Source: Oscillospiraceae bacterium
GTDB lineage: Bacteria > Bacillota > Clostridia > Oscillospirales > Ruminococcaceae
NCBI GenBank assembly: GCA_014799395.1
Contig: JAAVID010000095.1
Span: 1-33,516, forward strand
Length of the DNA stretch: 33,516 bases
Direction of reading: 5' to 3'
Of this stretch, positions 13,969 through 22,687 are shown piece after piece (the stretch's first letter is position 1; the number at the start of each line of letters is the position of its first letter). Position numbers and translations under genes: made by a program. The notes beneath the pieces are model-generated. The model searched no databases. It was given only the letters and a program-made list of their open reading frames with translations, and was not told where the DNA came from.

Positions 13969-14643
13969 ATGTTTTCGAGTATAATTGACACATCAACGGG
14001 GCTTACGGCACAGAGCGCGCTTTTCTGCACGCTGACCTCGGCGGCGCTGGGACTTTGGGCGGCGTTTCTGTACAGGCTGAATAATCCGCGCGCGTCGAAA
14101 AACCTTATGGTGACGCTGGTGGTGCTTCCCGTACTGGTACAGGCGGTGATAATGCTTGTGAACGGCTCGATAGGCGCGGGTATCGCGGTTATGGGCGCGT
14201 TCAATCTGGTGAGATTTCGTTCCGCGCCGGGAACTTCGAGAGAGCTCTGCTACGTTTTCCTCGCGATGGGAATAGGTCTCGCGACGGGTATGGGGTATCT
14301 GGGATTTGCGGTCATAATCGCGGTGTCGGTCGGCGTTATTCTGGCGGCGCTCGGTTTTATCCCCGCGTTCGGTATCGTCAAGACCGCCAAGCTCCTCAGA
14401 ATTCTTATCCCCGAGGACGCGGACTATATGACCTGCTTTAAGGACATCTTCGCGGAATATACGTCGAGTTCACGTCTCATTATGTCAAAGACCGTGAGTA
14501 TGGGAACGCTTTACGAGCTCAGATATGAAATAATTCTCAAGCACGCGGAAAAGGAAAAGGAGTTTCTCGACAAGATACGCGTTAGAAACGGAAATCTTAC
14601 GGTTGCCTGCAGTGTTTTGACGGACAATCACGAGGAAATGTAA
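13969..14643 (+). CDS. DUF4956 membrane protein
   Basis: A 224-residue protein with about four membrane helices in the N-terminal 130 residues, including the motif GAGIAVMGAFNLVRFRSAPGTSRELCYVFLAMGIGLATGMGY (shown in part: FNLVRFR, ELCYVFLAMGIG), and a soluble C-terminal domain. DUF4956 proteins typically sit beside VTC-domain genes, as here. The start follows GGGAG at 13955-13959, 3 bases after the previous stop. A natural hypothesis is a membrane platform or exporter for the product of the VTC enzyme, but that is inference from gene order only. Confidence 0.88.
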   Translation: MFSSIIDTSTGLTAQSALFCTLTSAALGLWAAFLYRLNNPRASKNLMVTLVVLPVLVQAVIMLVNGSIGAGIAVMGAFNLVRFRSAPGTSRELCYVFLAMGIGLATGMGYLGFAVIIAVSVGVILAALGFIPAFGIVKTAKLLRILIPEDADYMTCFKDIFAEYTSSSRLIMSKTVSMGTLYELRYEIILKHAEKEKEFLDKIRVRNGNLTVACSVLTDNHEEM

Positions 14644-14669
14644 CGCGCAACTGCTTCGGAGGTATTGAT

Positions 14670-16598
14670 ATGAATATGAATTTTAAGACCCTTGCGGCGC
14701 TGTTCGCGCTGTCGTTCGCTATGACAGGCTGCGCGAAGGACAACACGAACGTTCGGGACAGCTCGGACGGGACCTCAAGTCCGCTTATTAACAGCAGCGG
14801 CAAGGTCGAACAGCAGAGCCCCGCAAACGACGAGACAAGCGACACCATTGAGGTCGATGTGCCGCGATACTCAGACTGCTCGATAATGTTTTCGACGGGA
14901 AAGATCGACGTCGACGGAAAGGGCGCGGAGGTCAAGGACAACGTCGTGACGATAACCAAGGCGGGCGCGTATACGCTCTCGGGAAGCTCCGAAAACGCCA
15001 AGGTCATAGTCAATGTCGGCAAGCAGGATAAGGTCACACTGATGCTGAGCGGCGTTACACTGAAAAGCGCCGACGGAAGCGTTATCGACTGCGAGAGCGG
15101 CGATACGCTTGTGCTGTGTCTTAACGAGAACACCGAGAACTCGCTTTCCGACAGCGCCGATTACACATTCCCCACCGATGAGACCGAGCCCGACAGCGCG
15201 GTATTCTCTCGCGCGGACTTGGTGATAACGGGCACGGGAAGCCTCAGCGTAACGGGCAATTACAAAGACGCGGTAAAATGCAAGGACGGGCTGTCGATAC
15301 AATCGGGAAATATCAATATATCCTCCGCGGACGACGGCATAGTCGGCAAGGACTATGTTAAGATATGCGGCGGCGATATAACGATAAACGCGCAGAGCGA
15401 CGGAATAAAGTCCACCAACGACACCGACGAAGGGCGCGGATATATCACGATAACGGACGGCACTCTCAATATAACCTCCGAAAAGGACGGTATCCAAGCC
15501 GAAAAGGAGCTTAACGTCGAGGGCGGAAACATCACGATATTTGCGGGCGGAGCCGACGCGGACGCCGAGGTCAAGGCAAGCTCAAATCCGTTCGACTGGG
15601 ATAACAAAACGGATAATTCCGAAAGCAAAAAGGGACTTAAAGCAAAGTCGGATATTCGTATAACGGGCGGCGAGATAAACATCACGTCCGCCGACGACAG
15701 CGTTCACTCAAACGCTAACGTAAGCGTTTCGGGCGGCACGCTTACCCTGTCGTCCTGCGACGACGGTATTCACGCGGACGAGCTGCTTACGATAAACGAC
15801 GGCACTATCAGCGTTGTCAAGAGCTACGAGGGTCTTGAGGGCAAGAATATCGAGATAAACGACGGCGAGATAGACATCAAGTCCGCCGACGACGGTCTGA
15901 ACGCCGCGGGCGGCGATAACGGCGGCTTCTTCGGTTTCGGCGAGGGCAGCGACGAATACTATATCAGCATTTCGGGCGGCAATATCACCGTCAACGCCGA
16001 CGGAGACGGCATCGACAGCAACGGTACGGTAGCGCAGAGCGGCGGATACGTCGTGGTATACGGTCCTACAAATTCGGGCAACGGCGCTATTGATTACGAG
16101 AAGTCGTATGCGGTGAGCGGCGGTACGCTTATAGCGCTTGGCGCGTCGGGAATGGCGCAGGCGCCGAGCACGCTCTCTCAGCCCTGCCTGTCGATAAACG
16201 CGAACGTAAGCGCGGGAAGCACCATCGAGGTACGTTCGTCGGACGAGACGGTATTGTCGACGGTAACTCCCAAGCAGTGCCAGTCGCTTATCTTCACGAG
16301 CGACAAGCTGAAAATAGGCGAGGAATACGGTATCTACGCGAATGGCGAGCTGCTCTCGACGCTCACCGCCGAGGAGGGCGTTACGGGCAACGGCGCTAAC
16401 GGCGCGGGATTCGGAGGTCCGGGAGGCTTCGGTCACGGCGGCTTCGGCGGAGGCGGCTTCGGCGGAGACTTCGGCGGAGGCTTCGGCGGAGGCAACCGCG
16501 GAGACGGCAACAAGCCCGGCAGAGGAGAACCGAATGATTTCGGAGAAGCACCCGATATTCCCGAAAATTTCGGCGGCAGACCAAATGATTTTATTTAA
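14670..16598 (+). CDS. Cthe_2159/DUF4353-like beta-helix lipoprotein with Gly-rich tail
   Basis: A 642-residue surface lipoprotein. Its signal ends in MTGC (Cys21). A Ser/Asp spacer is followed by a long series of parallel beta-helix coils marked by repeated GGxIxI and ADDGI/SDGI turns (about residues 160-480), as in Cthe_2159, a cellulose- and pectin-binding protein of Clostridium thermocellum. The last 100 or so residues are a Gly/Phe-rich GGFGG tail with RGD and NDF repeats. The start at 14670 has GGAGGT about 9 bases upstream. As third gene of the VTC-DUF4956 operon it is probably the exported, carbohydrate-binding component. The binding target is inferred from the family. Confidence 0.87.
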   Translation: MNMNFKTLAALFALSFAMTGCAKDNTNVRDSSDGTSSPLINSSGKVEQQSPANDETSDTIEVDVPRYSDCSIMFSTGKIDVDGKGAEVKDNVVTITKAGAYTLSGSSENAKVIVNVGKQDKVTLMLSGVTLKSADGSVIDCESGDTLVLCLNENTENSLSDSADYTFPTDETEPDSAVFSRADLVITGTGSLSVTGNYKDAVKCKDGLSIQSGNINISSADDGIVGKDYVKICGGDITINAQSDGIKSTNDTDEGRGYITITDGTLNITSEKDGIQAEKELNVEGGNITIFAGGADADAEVKASSNPFDWDNKTDNSESKKGLKAKSDIRITGGEINITSADDSVHSNANVSVSGGTLTLSSCDDGIHADELLTINDGTISVVKSYEGLEGKNIEINDGEIDIKSADDGLNAAGGDNGGFFGFGEGSDEYYISISGGNITVNADGDGIDSNGTVAQSGGYVVVYGPTNSGNGAIDYEKSYAVSGGTLIALGASGMAQAPSTLSQPCLSINANVSAGSTIEVRSSDETVLSTVTPKQCQSLIFTSDKLKIGEEYGIYANGELLSTLTAEEGVTGNGANGAGFGGPGGFGHGGFGGGGFGGDFGGGFGGGNRGDGNKPGRGEPNDFGEAPDIPENFGGRPNDFI

Positions 16599-16612
16599 TT
16601 TTTTAACAAATA

Positions 16613-16648
16613 TACCCCCGAGGGAGACCTCGGGGGTAATTATTATTT
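16613..16648. terminator. Convergent terminator between the beta-helix gene and nifJ
   Basis: An 11-bp stem, 16613-16623 with 16628-16638, loop gaga, then a T-rich stretch (ATTATTATTT). It lies between two converging stop codons. Confidence 0.8.
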
Positions 16649-16661
16649 CGGAGTTATCGAA

Positions 16662-19600
16662 TTACTTCTCGAACTCTTCCTTGTATGCCTTCTGCATCTC
16701 AACAAGGTGATCGTACTTAGCCTTGGAGTTAGCGACTGCCTTGTCGAACAGTACGGTAGCTCTGTCGGGATTAGCACGCATGAGCGAGTTGTAACGAACC
16801 TCTCTCATCATAAACGCCTTGTAGTCGCCGGTAGGAGCCTTGCTGTCGAGCGTGAACGGAGACTTGCCCTCGTCCGCGAGCGCGGGGTTAAATCTGAACA
16901 GATGCCAGTAACCAGCCTCAACCGCTTCCTTCTCAACCTGCTGAGCGATAGTCAGACCGCCCTTGATACCGTGGTTGATACACGGAGCGTATGCGATGAT
17001 CAGCGAAGGTCCGTCATAAGCCTCAGCCTCTGCGATTGCCTTCAGGCACTGGTTGCGATCCGCACCCATGGAGATCTGCGCAACGTATACATAGCCGTAG
17101 CTCATTGCGATACCCGCGAGATCCTTCTTCTTAACGTCCTTACCGCCCGCAGCGAACTGCGCAACAGCACCTACGTTTGTAGCCTTGGAAGCCTGTCCGC
17201 CGGTGTTGGAGTAAACCTCGGTATCGAATACGAAGATGTTTACGTTCTTGCCCGAAGCGATAACGTGGTCAAGTCCGCCGTAGCCTATATCGTAAGCCCA
17301 GCCGTCGCCGCCGAAGATCCACTGGCTCTTCTTGGAGAGATAGCTCTTGAGCTTGAGTACTTCCTTGACCGCGGGCTCGTTAGCGCACTGGCAGTTCTCG
17401 AATGCCTCAACGAGGTTCTTGGTAGCCTCTGCGTTAGCCTTGCCGTCGTTTACGGTGTTGAAGTAAGTCTCGATGAGACTCTTAGCCTTTTCGTGACCGT
17501 CCTGCGCCGCGATCTCCTTAAGCTTGCTCTGCGCTCTCTTGCGGAGAGTATCCTGTGCCAGGAACATACCGAGACCGAATTCCGCGTTGTCCTCGAACAG
17601 GGAGTTAGCCCAAGCGGGACCGTGACCTGCCTTGTCGGTGGTGTACGGAGTGGAAGGCTCGGAACCTGCCCAGATAGAGGAGCAGCCCGTCGCGTTCGCG
17701 ATATACATTCTGTCGCCGAACAGCTGAGTAATGAGCTTAGCATACGGAGTTTCGCCGCAGCCCGCGCAAGCGCCCGAGAATTCGAGCAGCGGCTGCTTGA
17801 ACTGAGCGCCCTTGATGGTGCTCTCCTTGAACTTCTCAACAGCAGCGTCGTTGGAGTTGTCGTTCGCAACGGCATAGTCGAAGAACTTCTGCTGCTCCAT
17901 AGCCTCCTCGATAGGAGTCATAACGAGAGCGTTCTTAGCCTTATCCTTAGCGCCCGCGGGGCAGATGTTAGCGCAAACGCCGCAGCCGGTGCAGTCGAGA
18001 GTGGAAATAGCCATTGCGTACTTCATACCCGGCATACCGGTAGCGTCCTTGACAGCGGTGCCTGCTGGCAGCTTAGCCGCCTGATCGTCGCTGTAAACAA
18101 ACGGACGGATTACAGCGTGCGGGCAAACCATCGCGCACTGGTTACACTGGATACAGTTCTCGGGGATCCACTTGGGAACGTCGACTGCAATACCGCGCTT
18201 CTCAAACGCAGCGGAGCCCTGCGGGAACGTACCGTCGGCGATGTCAACGAATGTGGAAACGGGGAGCTTATCGCCGCGCTGTGCGTTTACGGGAACCTGA
18301 ATGTTGTTTACGAAGTCGATAAGCGACTTGTTGTTGCCCGTGCCGCCCTCGAAGTGCGGGTGAACCAGCTCGCCGGAGCAGTTAGCCCAGTCTGCGGGAA
18401 CGTCAACCTTGATGACCTCGCCTGCGCCCTTTTCGATCGCCGCGTAGTTCATGTTGACGATATCGTCGCCCTTCTTAGCGAACGACTTGTAAGCCATCTT
18501 CTTCATATAATCGATAGCCTGGTCTGCGGGGATAATGTTCGCGATCGAGAAGAACGCGGACTGGAGCACGGTGTTGGTCTTGTTGCCCAGACCGATCTCC
18601 TTGGCTACCTTGATAGCGTTGATTATATAGAAGTTGATGTTGTTCTTTGCGATATAGGACTTAACGGAAGCGGGGAGCTTCTCGCCAAGCTCGTCAACCG
18701 ACCACTGGCAGTTGAGCAGGAACGAACCGCCGGGGATTACGTCCTCGACCATATCGTACTTGTCGATGTAAGACGGGTTGTGGCAGGCAACGAAGTTAGC
18801 CTTATTGATAAAGTAGGTGGACTTTATCGGAGTCTTACCGAATCTCAGGTGAGAAATGGTTACGCCGCCCGACTTCTTGGAGTCGTATGCGAAGTAAGCC
18901 TGCGCGTACATATCGGTGTGGTCGCCGATGATCTTGATGGAGTTCTTGTTCGCGCCGACGGTACCGTCCGAGCCGAGACCCCAGAACTTACAGCAGGTAG
19001 TTCCCTCGGGAGTGGTGTTCGGATTTTCGGTGATAGCGAGCGACAGATTGGTAACATCGTCCTCGATACCGATGGTGAATATCGGCTTCTCCTTGTTGTT
19101 GTAGACTGCGATGATCTGCGCGGGGTTGCAGTCCTTCGAGCCCAGACCGTAACGTCCGCTGAATACGGGAACGTCCTGGAACTTGTTCTCGCGCTTGAGA
19201 GCAGCGACAACGTCGAGGAACAGAGGCTCGCCGAGAGAGCCGGGCTCCTTGGTTCTGTCGAGAACGGTGATCTTCTTCGCGGTAGCGGGGATAGCCGAAA
19301 CGAAAGCGGAGGAAACGAACGGTCTGTACAGTCTTACCTTTACGAGACCTACCTTCTTGCCCTGCTTTACGAGGTAGTCGATAGTCTCCTCGATAGTATC
19401 GCAAACGGAGCCCATAGCCACGATAACTTCCTCGGCATCGGGAGCGCCGTAGTAGTTGAACAGCTTGTAGTCGGTGCCGATCTCGGCGTTGACCTTGTCC
19501 ATGTACTCGGTAACGATGTTCGGAATGTTCTCATAGTACTTATTGCAAGCCTCGCGAGCCTGGAAGAAGATGTCGGGGTTCTGAGCGGTACCGTGAAGCA

Positions 19601-20240
19601 CGGGCTGCTCGGGGTTGAGCGCTCTGTCGCGGAACGCCTGAATGGAATCCCAGTCTACCATCTTAGCGAGGGTATCGTAGTCCCAGACCTCGATCTTCTG
19701 GATCTCGTGAGAGGTTCTGAAGCCGTCAAAGAAGTGCAGGAACGGAACTCTGCCCTTGATAGTCGAAAGGTGAGCTACCGCGCCCAGATCCATAACCTCC
19801 TGAGGGTTAGTGGAGCAAAGCATTGCGTAGCCTGTCTGGCGGCAAGCGTAAATATCGCTGTGGTCGCCGAAGATAGACAGCGCGTGAGAAGCGACCGCAC
19901 GAGCCGAAACGTGAATTACGGAGGGGAGCAGCTCGCCCGCGATCTTATACATATTCGGGATCATCAGGAGCAAGCCCTGAGAAGCGGTGTAGGTGGTAGT
20001 CAGCGCACCTGCGGAAAGAGAACCGTGGACCGCGCCCGCCGCGCCTGCCTCGGACTGCATTTCAACGACCTTAACTTCCTCGCCGAAAATGTTCTTTCTG
20101 CCTGCCGTTGCCCAGGAATCTGTTACCTCCGCCATAACGGAAGAAGGGGTGATGGGGTAAATCGCTGCCAAGTCGGTGAACGCGTAGGAAACGTGACCCG
20201 CGGCGTTGTTACCGTCCATCGTAAGCTTTTGTCTAGCCAT
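16662..20240 (-). CDS. nifJ: Pyruvate:ferredoxin (flavodoxin) oxidoreductase
   Basis: A 1192-residue single-chain PFOR that oxidises pyruvate with CoA to acetyl-CoA and CO2 and reduces ferredoxin, a central step of clostridial fermentation. All domains are present in order: N-terminal pyrimidine-binding half (YPITPSSVMAE), transketolase-like domain, the 2x[4Fe-4S] ferredoxin domain with CIQCNQCAMVCP (near residue 695) and CTGCGVCANICP (near 748), and the C-terminal thiamine-diphosphate half with CAGCGETPY and GCSSIWAGSEP. I chose the ATG at 20240, about 10 bases after AGGAGG (20256-20251). A frame extension to 20264 only translates the ribosome site. The promoter is at 20366-20338. A long antisense open frame covers it but is not credible. 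Confidence 0.97.
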   Translation of the reverse strand: MARQKLTMDGNNAAGHVSYAFTDLAAIYPITPSSVMAEVTDSWATAGRKNIFGEEVKVVEMQSEAGAAGAVHGSLSAGALTTTYTASQGLLLMIPNMYKIAGELLPSVIHVSARAVASHALSIFGDHSDIYACRQTGYAMLCSTNPQEVMDLGAVAHLSTIKGRVPFLHFFDGFRTSHEIQKIEVWDYDTLAKMVDWDSIQAFRDRALNPEQPVLHGTAQNPDIFFQAREACNKYYENIPNIVTEYMDKVNAEIGTDYKLFNYYGAPDAEEVIVAMGSVCDTIEETIDYLVKQGKKVGLVKVRLYRPFVSSAFVSAIPATAKKITVLDRTKEPGSLGEPLFLDVVAALKRENKFQDVPVFSGRYGLGSKDCNPAQIIAVYNNKEKPIFTIGIEDDVTNLSLAITENPNTTPEGTTCCKFWGLGSDGTVGANKNSIKIIGDHTDMYAQAYFAYDSKKSGGVTISHLRFGKTPIKSTYFINKANFVACHNPSYIDKYDMVEDVIPGGSFLLNCQWSVDELGEKLPASVKSYIAKNNINFYIINAIKVAKEIGLGNKTNTVLQSAFFSIANIIPADQAIDYMKKMAYKSFAKKGDDIVNMNYAAIEKGAGEVIKVDVPADWANCSGELVHPHFEGGTGNNKSLIDFVNNIQVPVNAQRGDKLPVSTFVDIADGTFPQGSAAFEKRGIAVDVPKWIPENCIQCNQCAMVCPHAVIRPFVYSDDQAAKLPAGTAVKDATGMPGMKYAMAISTLDCTGCGVCANICPAGAKDKAKNALVMTPIEEAMEQQKFFDYAVANDNSNDAAVEKFKESTIKGAQFKQPLLEFSGACAGCGETPYAKLITQLFGDRMYIANATGCSSIWAGSEPSTPYTTDKAGHGPAWANSLFEDNAEFGLGMFLAQDTLRKRAQSKLKEIAAQDGHEKAKSLIETYFNTVNDGKANAEATKNLVEAFENCQCANEPAVKEVLKLKSYLSKKSQWIFGGDGWAYDIGYGGLDHVIASGKNVNIFVFDTEVYSNTGGQASKATNVGAVAQFAAGGKDVKKKDLAGIAMSYGYVYVAQISMGADRNQCLKAIAEAEAYDGPSLIIAYAPCINHGIKGGLTIAQQVEKEAVEAGYWHLFRFNPALADEGKSPFTLDSKAPTGDYKAFMMREVRYNSLMRANPDRATVLFDKAVANSKAKYDHLVEMQKAYKEEFEK

Positions 20241-20337
20241 TGGATTTGTTCCTCCTAAATACATAGTATTATTATCGGCAATTGCAAATTGCAGGTGTTA
20301 GCACACCTATACACAATTCCCGCATATTACACCTTAT

Positions 20338-20366
20338 ATTGTATCACACTTTTTTGTAAATTGCAA
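20338..20366 (-). promoter_or_regulatory. SigA-type promoter for nifJ
   Basis: TTGCAA (20366-20361), a 17-nt spacer, TACAAT (20343-20338) on the minus strand. The roughly 90-nt leader contains an inverted repeat AGGTGT-tagc-ACACCT (20293-20308, plus-strand reading) that could be an operator or a small hairpin. Confidence 0.7.
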
Positions 20367-20486
20367 TAGAATTCCAAAAATTTTTTCAGAAATTTCGTGC
20401 ATTTTTGCTTAAAAATGTATATTTTTCACCGAAAAATATAGGGTAGCCCTTTGAAACTGCCCTTTGTACTTATTTTAATATAACGA

Positions 20487-21251
20487 TTATTTTAATATAA
20501 CTATCTTAGTGCAGTGCGCCCGTCCCGGATAGCTCTGAAGCGTATAGTCGCTGTCGACAAGTAACGCGGTCTCGGGTTTGAGATCGTCTGCTGTGGCGGG
20601 AGAGCCGTCCTCGAAAACTATCTCCGCGTCGCCCGTCATAAGGTATTCGCCTGTTATGCGGCGGCTGCCGTCGGGAGCGGTGCAGATCTCAATTTTCTCC
20701 TCGTCCTCGTTGAAGTACGCCATATAATATACAAAAAAATTTCCGTCGCCCGCAAGCAGTCCATAGACCATATTATCGGGATTCTCACCGTTATATTCCA
20801 GCGGCAGCGCGCGTTCGTAAAGCTCCGCGCCCGAATACGGACAAAGCTCGTCCTTATTCTCGAAATGAAGCTGAACAATGCGCCCGTCATCTGTAACATA
20901 CTGACGGTGTCTCGGCTGCCCGAACGCCTGCGTTTTGCCGAGCTTTTCCAAAATATCCGCGTAAGAAGTGTCCGCCGCGATCTCCGAAAGCTGTTCCTTT
21001 GTCACCATAACGGTATCATAATCCAACAAGTTCTCGTCCTCCGAAGAATCGGAGGAGGTGTTCTTCGGCGGAATGTACTCCACATATCCCTCGTCGGGGT
21101 GGTCTATCTGCACTCCGCCGTTGGAGAATACGGTCATATTTATTCCGCCGTTTCCCCCGTCCGCGGCGCCGTACTCCGCGTTTTCGGTAGAGCAGCCCGC
21201 AGACAGCACTGCGGTCAACGCAATAATTAAAATGAATTTTTTGTTAAACAT
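20487..21251 (-). CDS. Lipoprotein, downstream member of a tandem pair
   Basis: A 254-residue predicted lipoprotein with lipobox SAGC (Cys20), a Gly/Asn/Ser-rich spacer and a compact C-terminal domain. The domain closely matches its neighbour at 21382-22065: TSYADxLEKLGxTQAxGQ, RQYxTDDGRIxQLxF, DELCPYSGxELYxRA, a (D)AEI(V/I)FED turn and an identical HCTKIVILK end. The TSYADILEKLGKTQAFG segment resembles a small helical repeat seen in extracellular beta-lactamase-inhibitor-like (BLIP/SmpA-like) domains, but that link is tentative. The start follows AAAGGA. It has its own promoter at 21320-21292. Function unknown. Confidence 0.8.
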   Translation of the reverse strand: MFNKKFILIIALTAVLSAGCSTENAEYGAADGGNGGINMTVFSNGGVQIDHPDEGYVEYIPPKNTSSDSSEDENLLDYDTVMVTKEQLSEIAADTSYADILEKLGKTQAFGQPRHRQYVTDDGRIVQLHFENKDELCPYSGAELYERALPLEYNGENPDNMVYGLLAGDGNFFVYYMAYFNEDEEKIEICTAPDGSRRITGEYLMTGDAEIVFEDGSPATADDLKPETALLVDSDYTLQSYPGRAHCTKIVILK

Positions 21252-21291
21252 AAGCTAAGTCCTTTCCCGAATGTAATATTCCCACAACCGT

Positions 21292-21320
21292 ATTATAGCA
21301 TATCAGCCGTCGAAAGTCAA
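21292..21320 (-). promoter_or_regulatory. SigA promoter for the 20487-21251 lipoprotein
   Basis: TTGACT (21320-21315), a 17-nt spacer, TATAAT (21297-21292), TATG-extended, minus strand. The duplicated gene is therefore transcribed on its own as well as by any read-through from the upstream copy. Confidence 0.78.
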
Positions 21321-21381
21321 CAAAGATTGCAAATGCGTAAACACAAATAAAATCTGCTGAAAATATAGGGCGCACCTGTAC

Positions 21382-22065
21382 CTATTTTAATATAACGATC
21401 TTAGTGCAGTGCCTTTGCTCGGGATAGCTGTAAAGGCTGTAATCGCTTTGGACGAATACTCGGGAATCCTGTCTCAAATCGTCCTCCGAAGCGGGTGAGT
21501 CGTCCTCGAATATTATCTCCGCGTCAATCGTCGTAAGGTAATCGCCCGTGATCTTGTCCGTGTATTTACCGTCATATGTGTCATAGTGCGTGAAAAATCC
21601 TCCCCTGCCGAGAATGCCGTATACCATTCCCTTGGGCTCCTCGCCGCCGTATTTCAGAGACTGCGCGCGGTCGTACAGCTCCTCGCCCGAATACGGGCAA
21701 AGCTCGTCCTCGCTGTCAAAATAAAGCTGAATTATTCTGCCGTCGTCGGTGAGGTACTGTCTGTAATATGACTGTCCGTACGCCTGCGTATTCCCTAATT
21801 TTTCCAAGACATCGGCGTAAGAGGTGTTCGCGGGAATGCCGGACATCTGCTCACGGTTGACTGTTGTCAGCTCGTGGAACAAGTCCTCGTCAAACAGCGG
21901 GCTCTCCGACGGCGCGCTGTTTACGGCTCCCGTGCCGCCGTAACTTGCGTCGCACTCTATATACGTCGGCGAACCGTCGAACGCGCCGTATCGCGTGTTC
22001 TCCGCGCAGCCCGTCATCAGCACCGTAAGTATTGCCGATACAAATATTATCTTTTTGTTGAACAT
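21382..22065 (-). CDS. Lipoprotein, upstream member of a tandem pair
   Basis: A 227-residue predicted lipoprotein with the same start (MFNKK), lipobox (MTGC, Cys20) and C-terminal domain as the protein at 20487-21251. The spacer is shorter and one internal loop is reduced (the segment around YDTYDGKYTDKITGDY). The two genes are separated by 130 bases and are plainly a tandem duplication that has diverged mainly in the linker and that loop. The start at 22065 follows GGAAAGGA. No convincing promoter is visible upstream; a weak TTGCGA element exists. No function can be assigned. Confidence 0.8.
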   Translation of the reverse strand: MFNKKIIFVSAILTVLMTGCAENTRYGAFDGSPTYIECDASYGGTGAVNSAPSESPLFDEDLFHELTTVNREQMSGIPANTSYADVLEKLGNTQAYGQSYYRQYLTDDGRIIQLYFDSEDELCPYSGEELYDRAQSLKYGGEEPKGMVYGILGRGGFFTHYDTYDGKYTDKITGDYLTTIDAEIIFEDDSPASEDDLRQDSRVFVQSDYSLYSYPEQRHCTKIVILK

Positions 22066-22280
22066 AATATCGATCCTTTCCGTAAAATTTACCTCTCTGT
22101 AAATAAGTTCGCAAAAACAAAACGGATATGACAGCGGTTTTCCGAAAAAATTTTAATTTGTGGATAACGCACAATTTACAGCGCGTTATATTGTTAAATT
22201 TGCCATACTCCAACCTATTCAAATAAACCTAATATTCTAACCCGTCCAACCTTTGCATAGAATAGTTCGGGGGCGATGCA

Positions 22281-22661
22281 ATGCGTAAACACAAACAAAA
22301 TTCGCGGCTGCTGCCGTATGCGGCGGGGCTGACCGTAGGATATACCGCGGCGCTTCTGGTGAGCGCGCTGGCGGCGGCTCTGCTGTCGCTGACCGACGCG
22401 GCTGCGCAGACCGCGGGAGCGGCGGCGGTGCTGGCAATGTCGATAGGCAGCTTTCTCTGCGGGCGCACCGCGGGGATAATAAAGCACCGCGACGGACTGA
22501 AAACGGGAGTGCTGTGCGGACTTGCGTTCGTGCTCCCTCTGCTGATACTGTCGGCGATATTCGGCAGGTGGAGCGCTATGTTTTTCGTGAAGCTGCTGCT
22601 CTGCACGGCGTTCGCGGCGGTCGGGGGCGTGGCGGGAGTAAACCGCGAGGAAAAGCCGTAA
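22281..22661 (+). CDS. TIGR04086-type membrane protein
   Basis: A 126-residue protein with four predicted membrane helices (about residues 12-36, 42-62, 75-92, 97-117). Its length and pattern fit the TIGR04086 family of small clostridial membrane proteins, often near preprotein translocase or sporulation genes; function unknown. A GGGGGCGATGCA sequence precedes the ATG at 22281, a less typical ribosome site. The YlbJ-like gene begins 26 bases after its stop. Confidence 0.75.
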   Translation: MRKHKQNSRLLPYAAGLTVGYTAALLVSALAAALLSLTDAAAQTAGAAAVLAMSIGSFLCGRTAGIIKHRDGLKTGVLCGLAFVLPLLILSAIFGRWSAMFFVKLLLCTAFAAVGGVAGVNREEKP

Positions 22662-22687
22662 AGAAACGTAATGGATAAAGGAGACGT

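Noticed and set aside
16707-20258. Open frame of 1183 codons on the plus strand, antisense to nifJ
   Set aside because: It lies opposite a clearly identified, complete enzyme. The protein has no recognisable motif, and its composition is what GC-rich codon bias yields on the complementary strand. It has no ribosome site.
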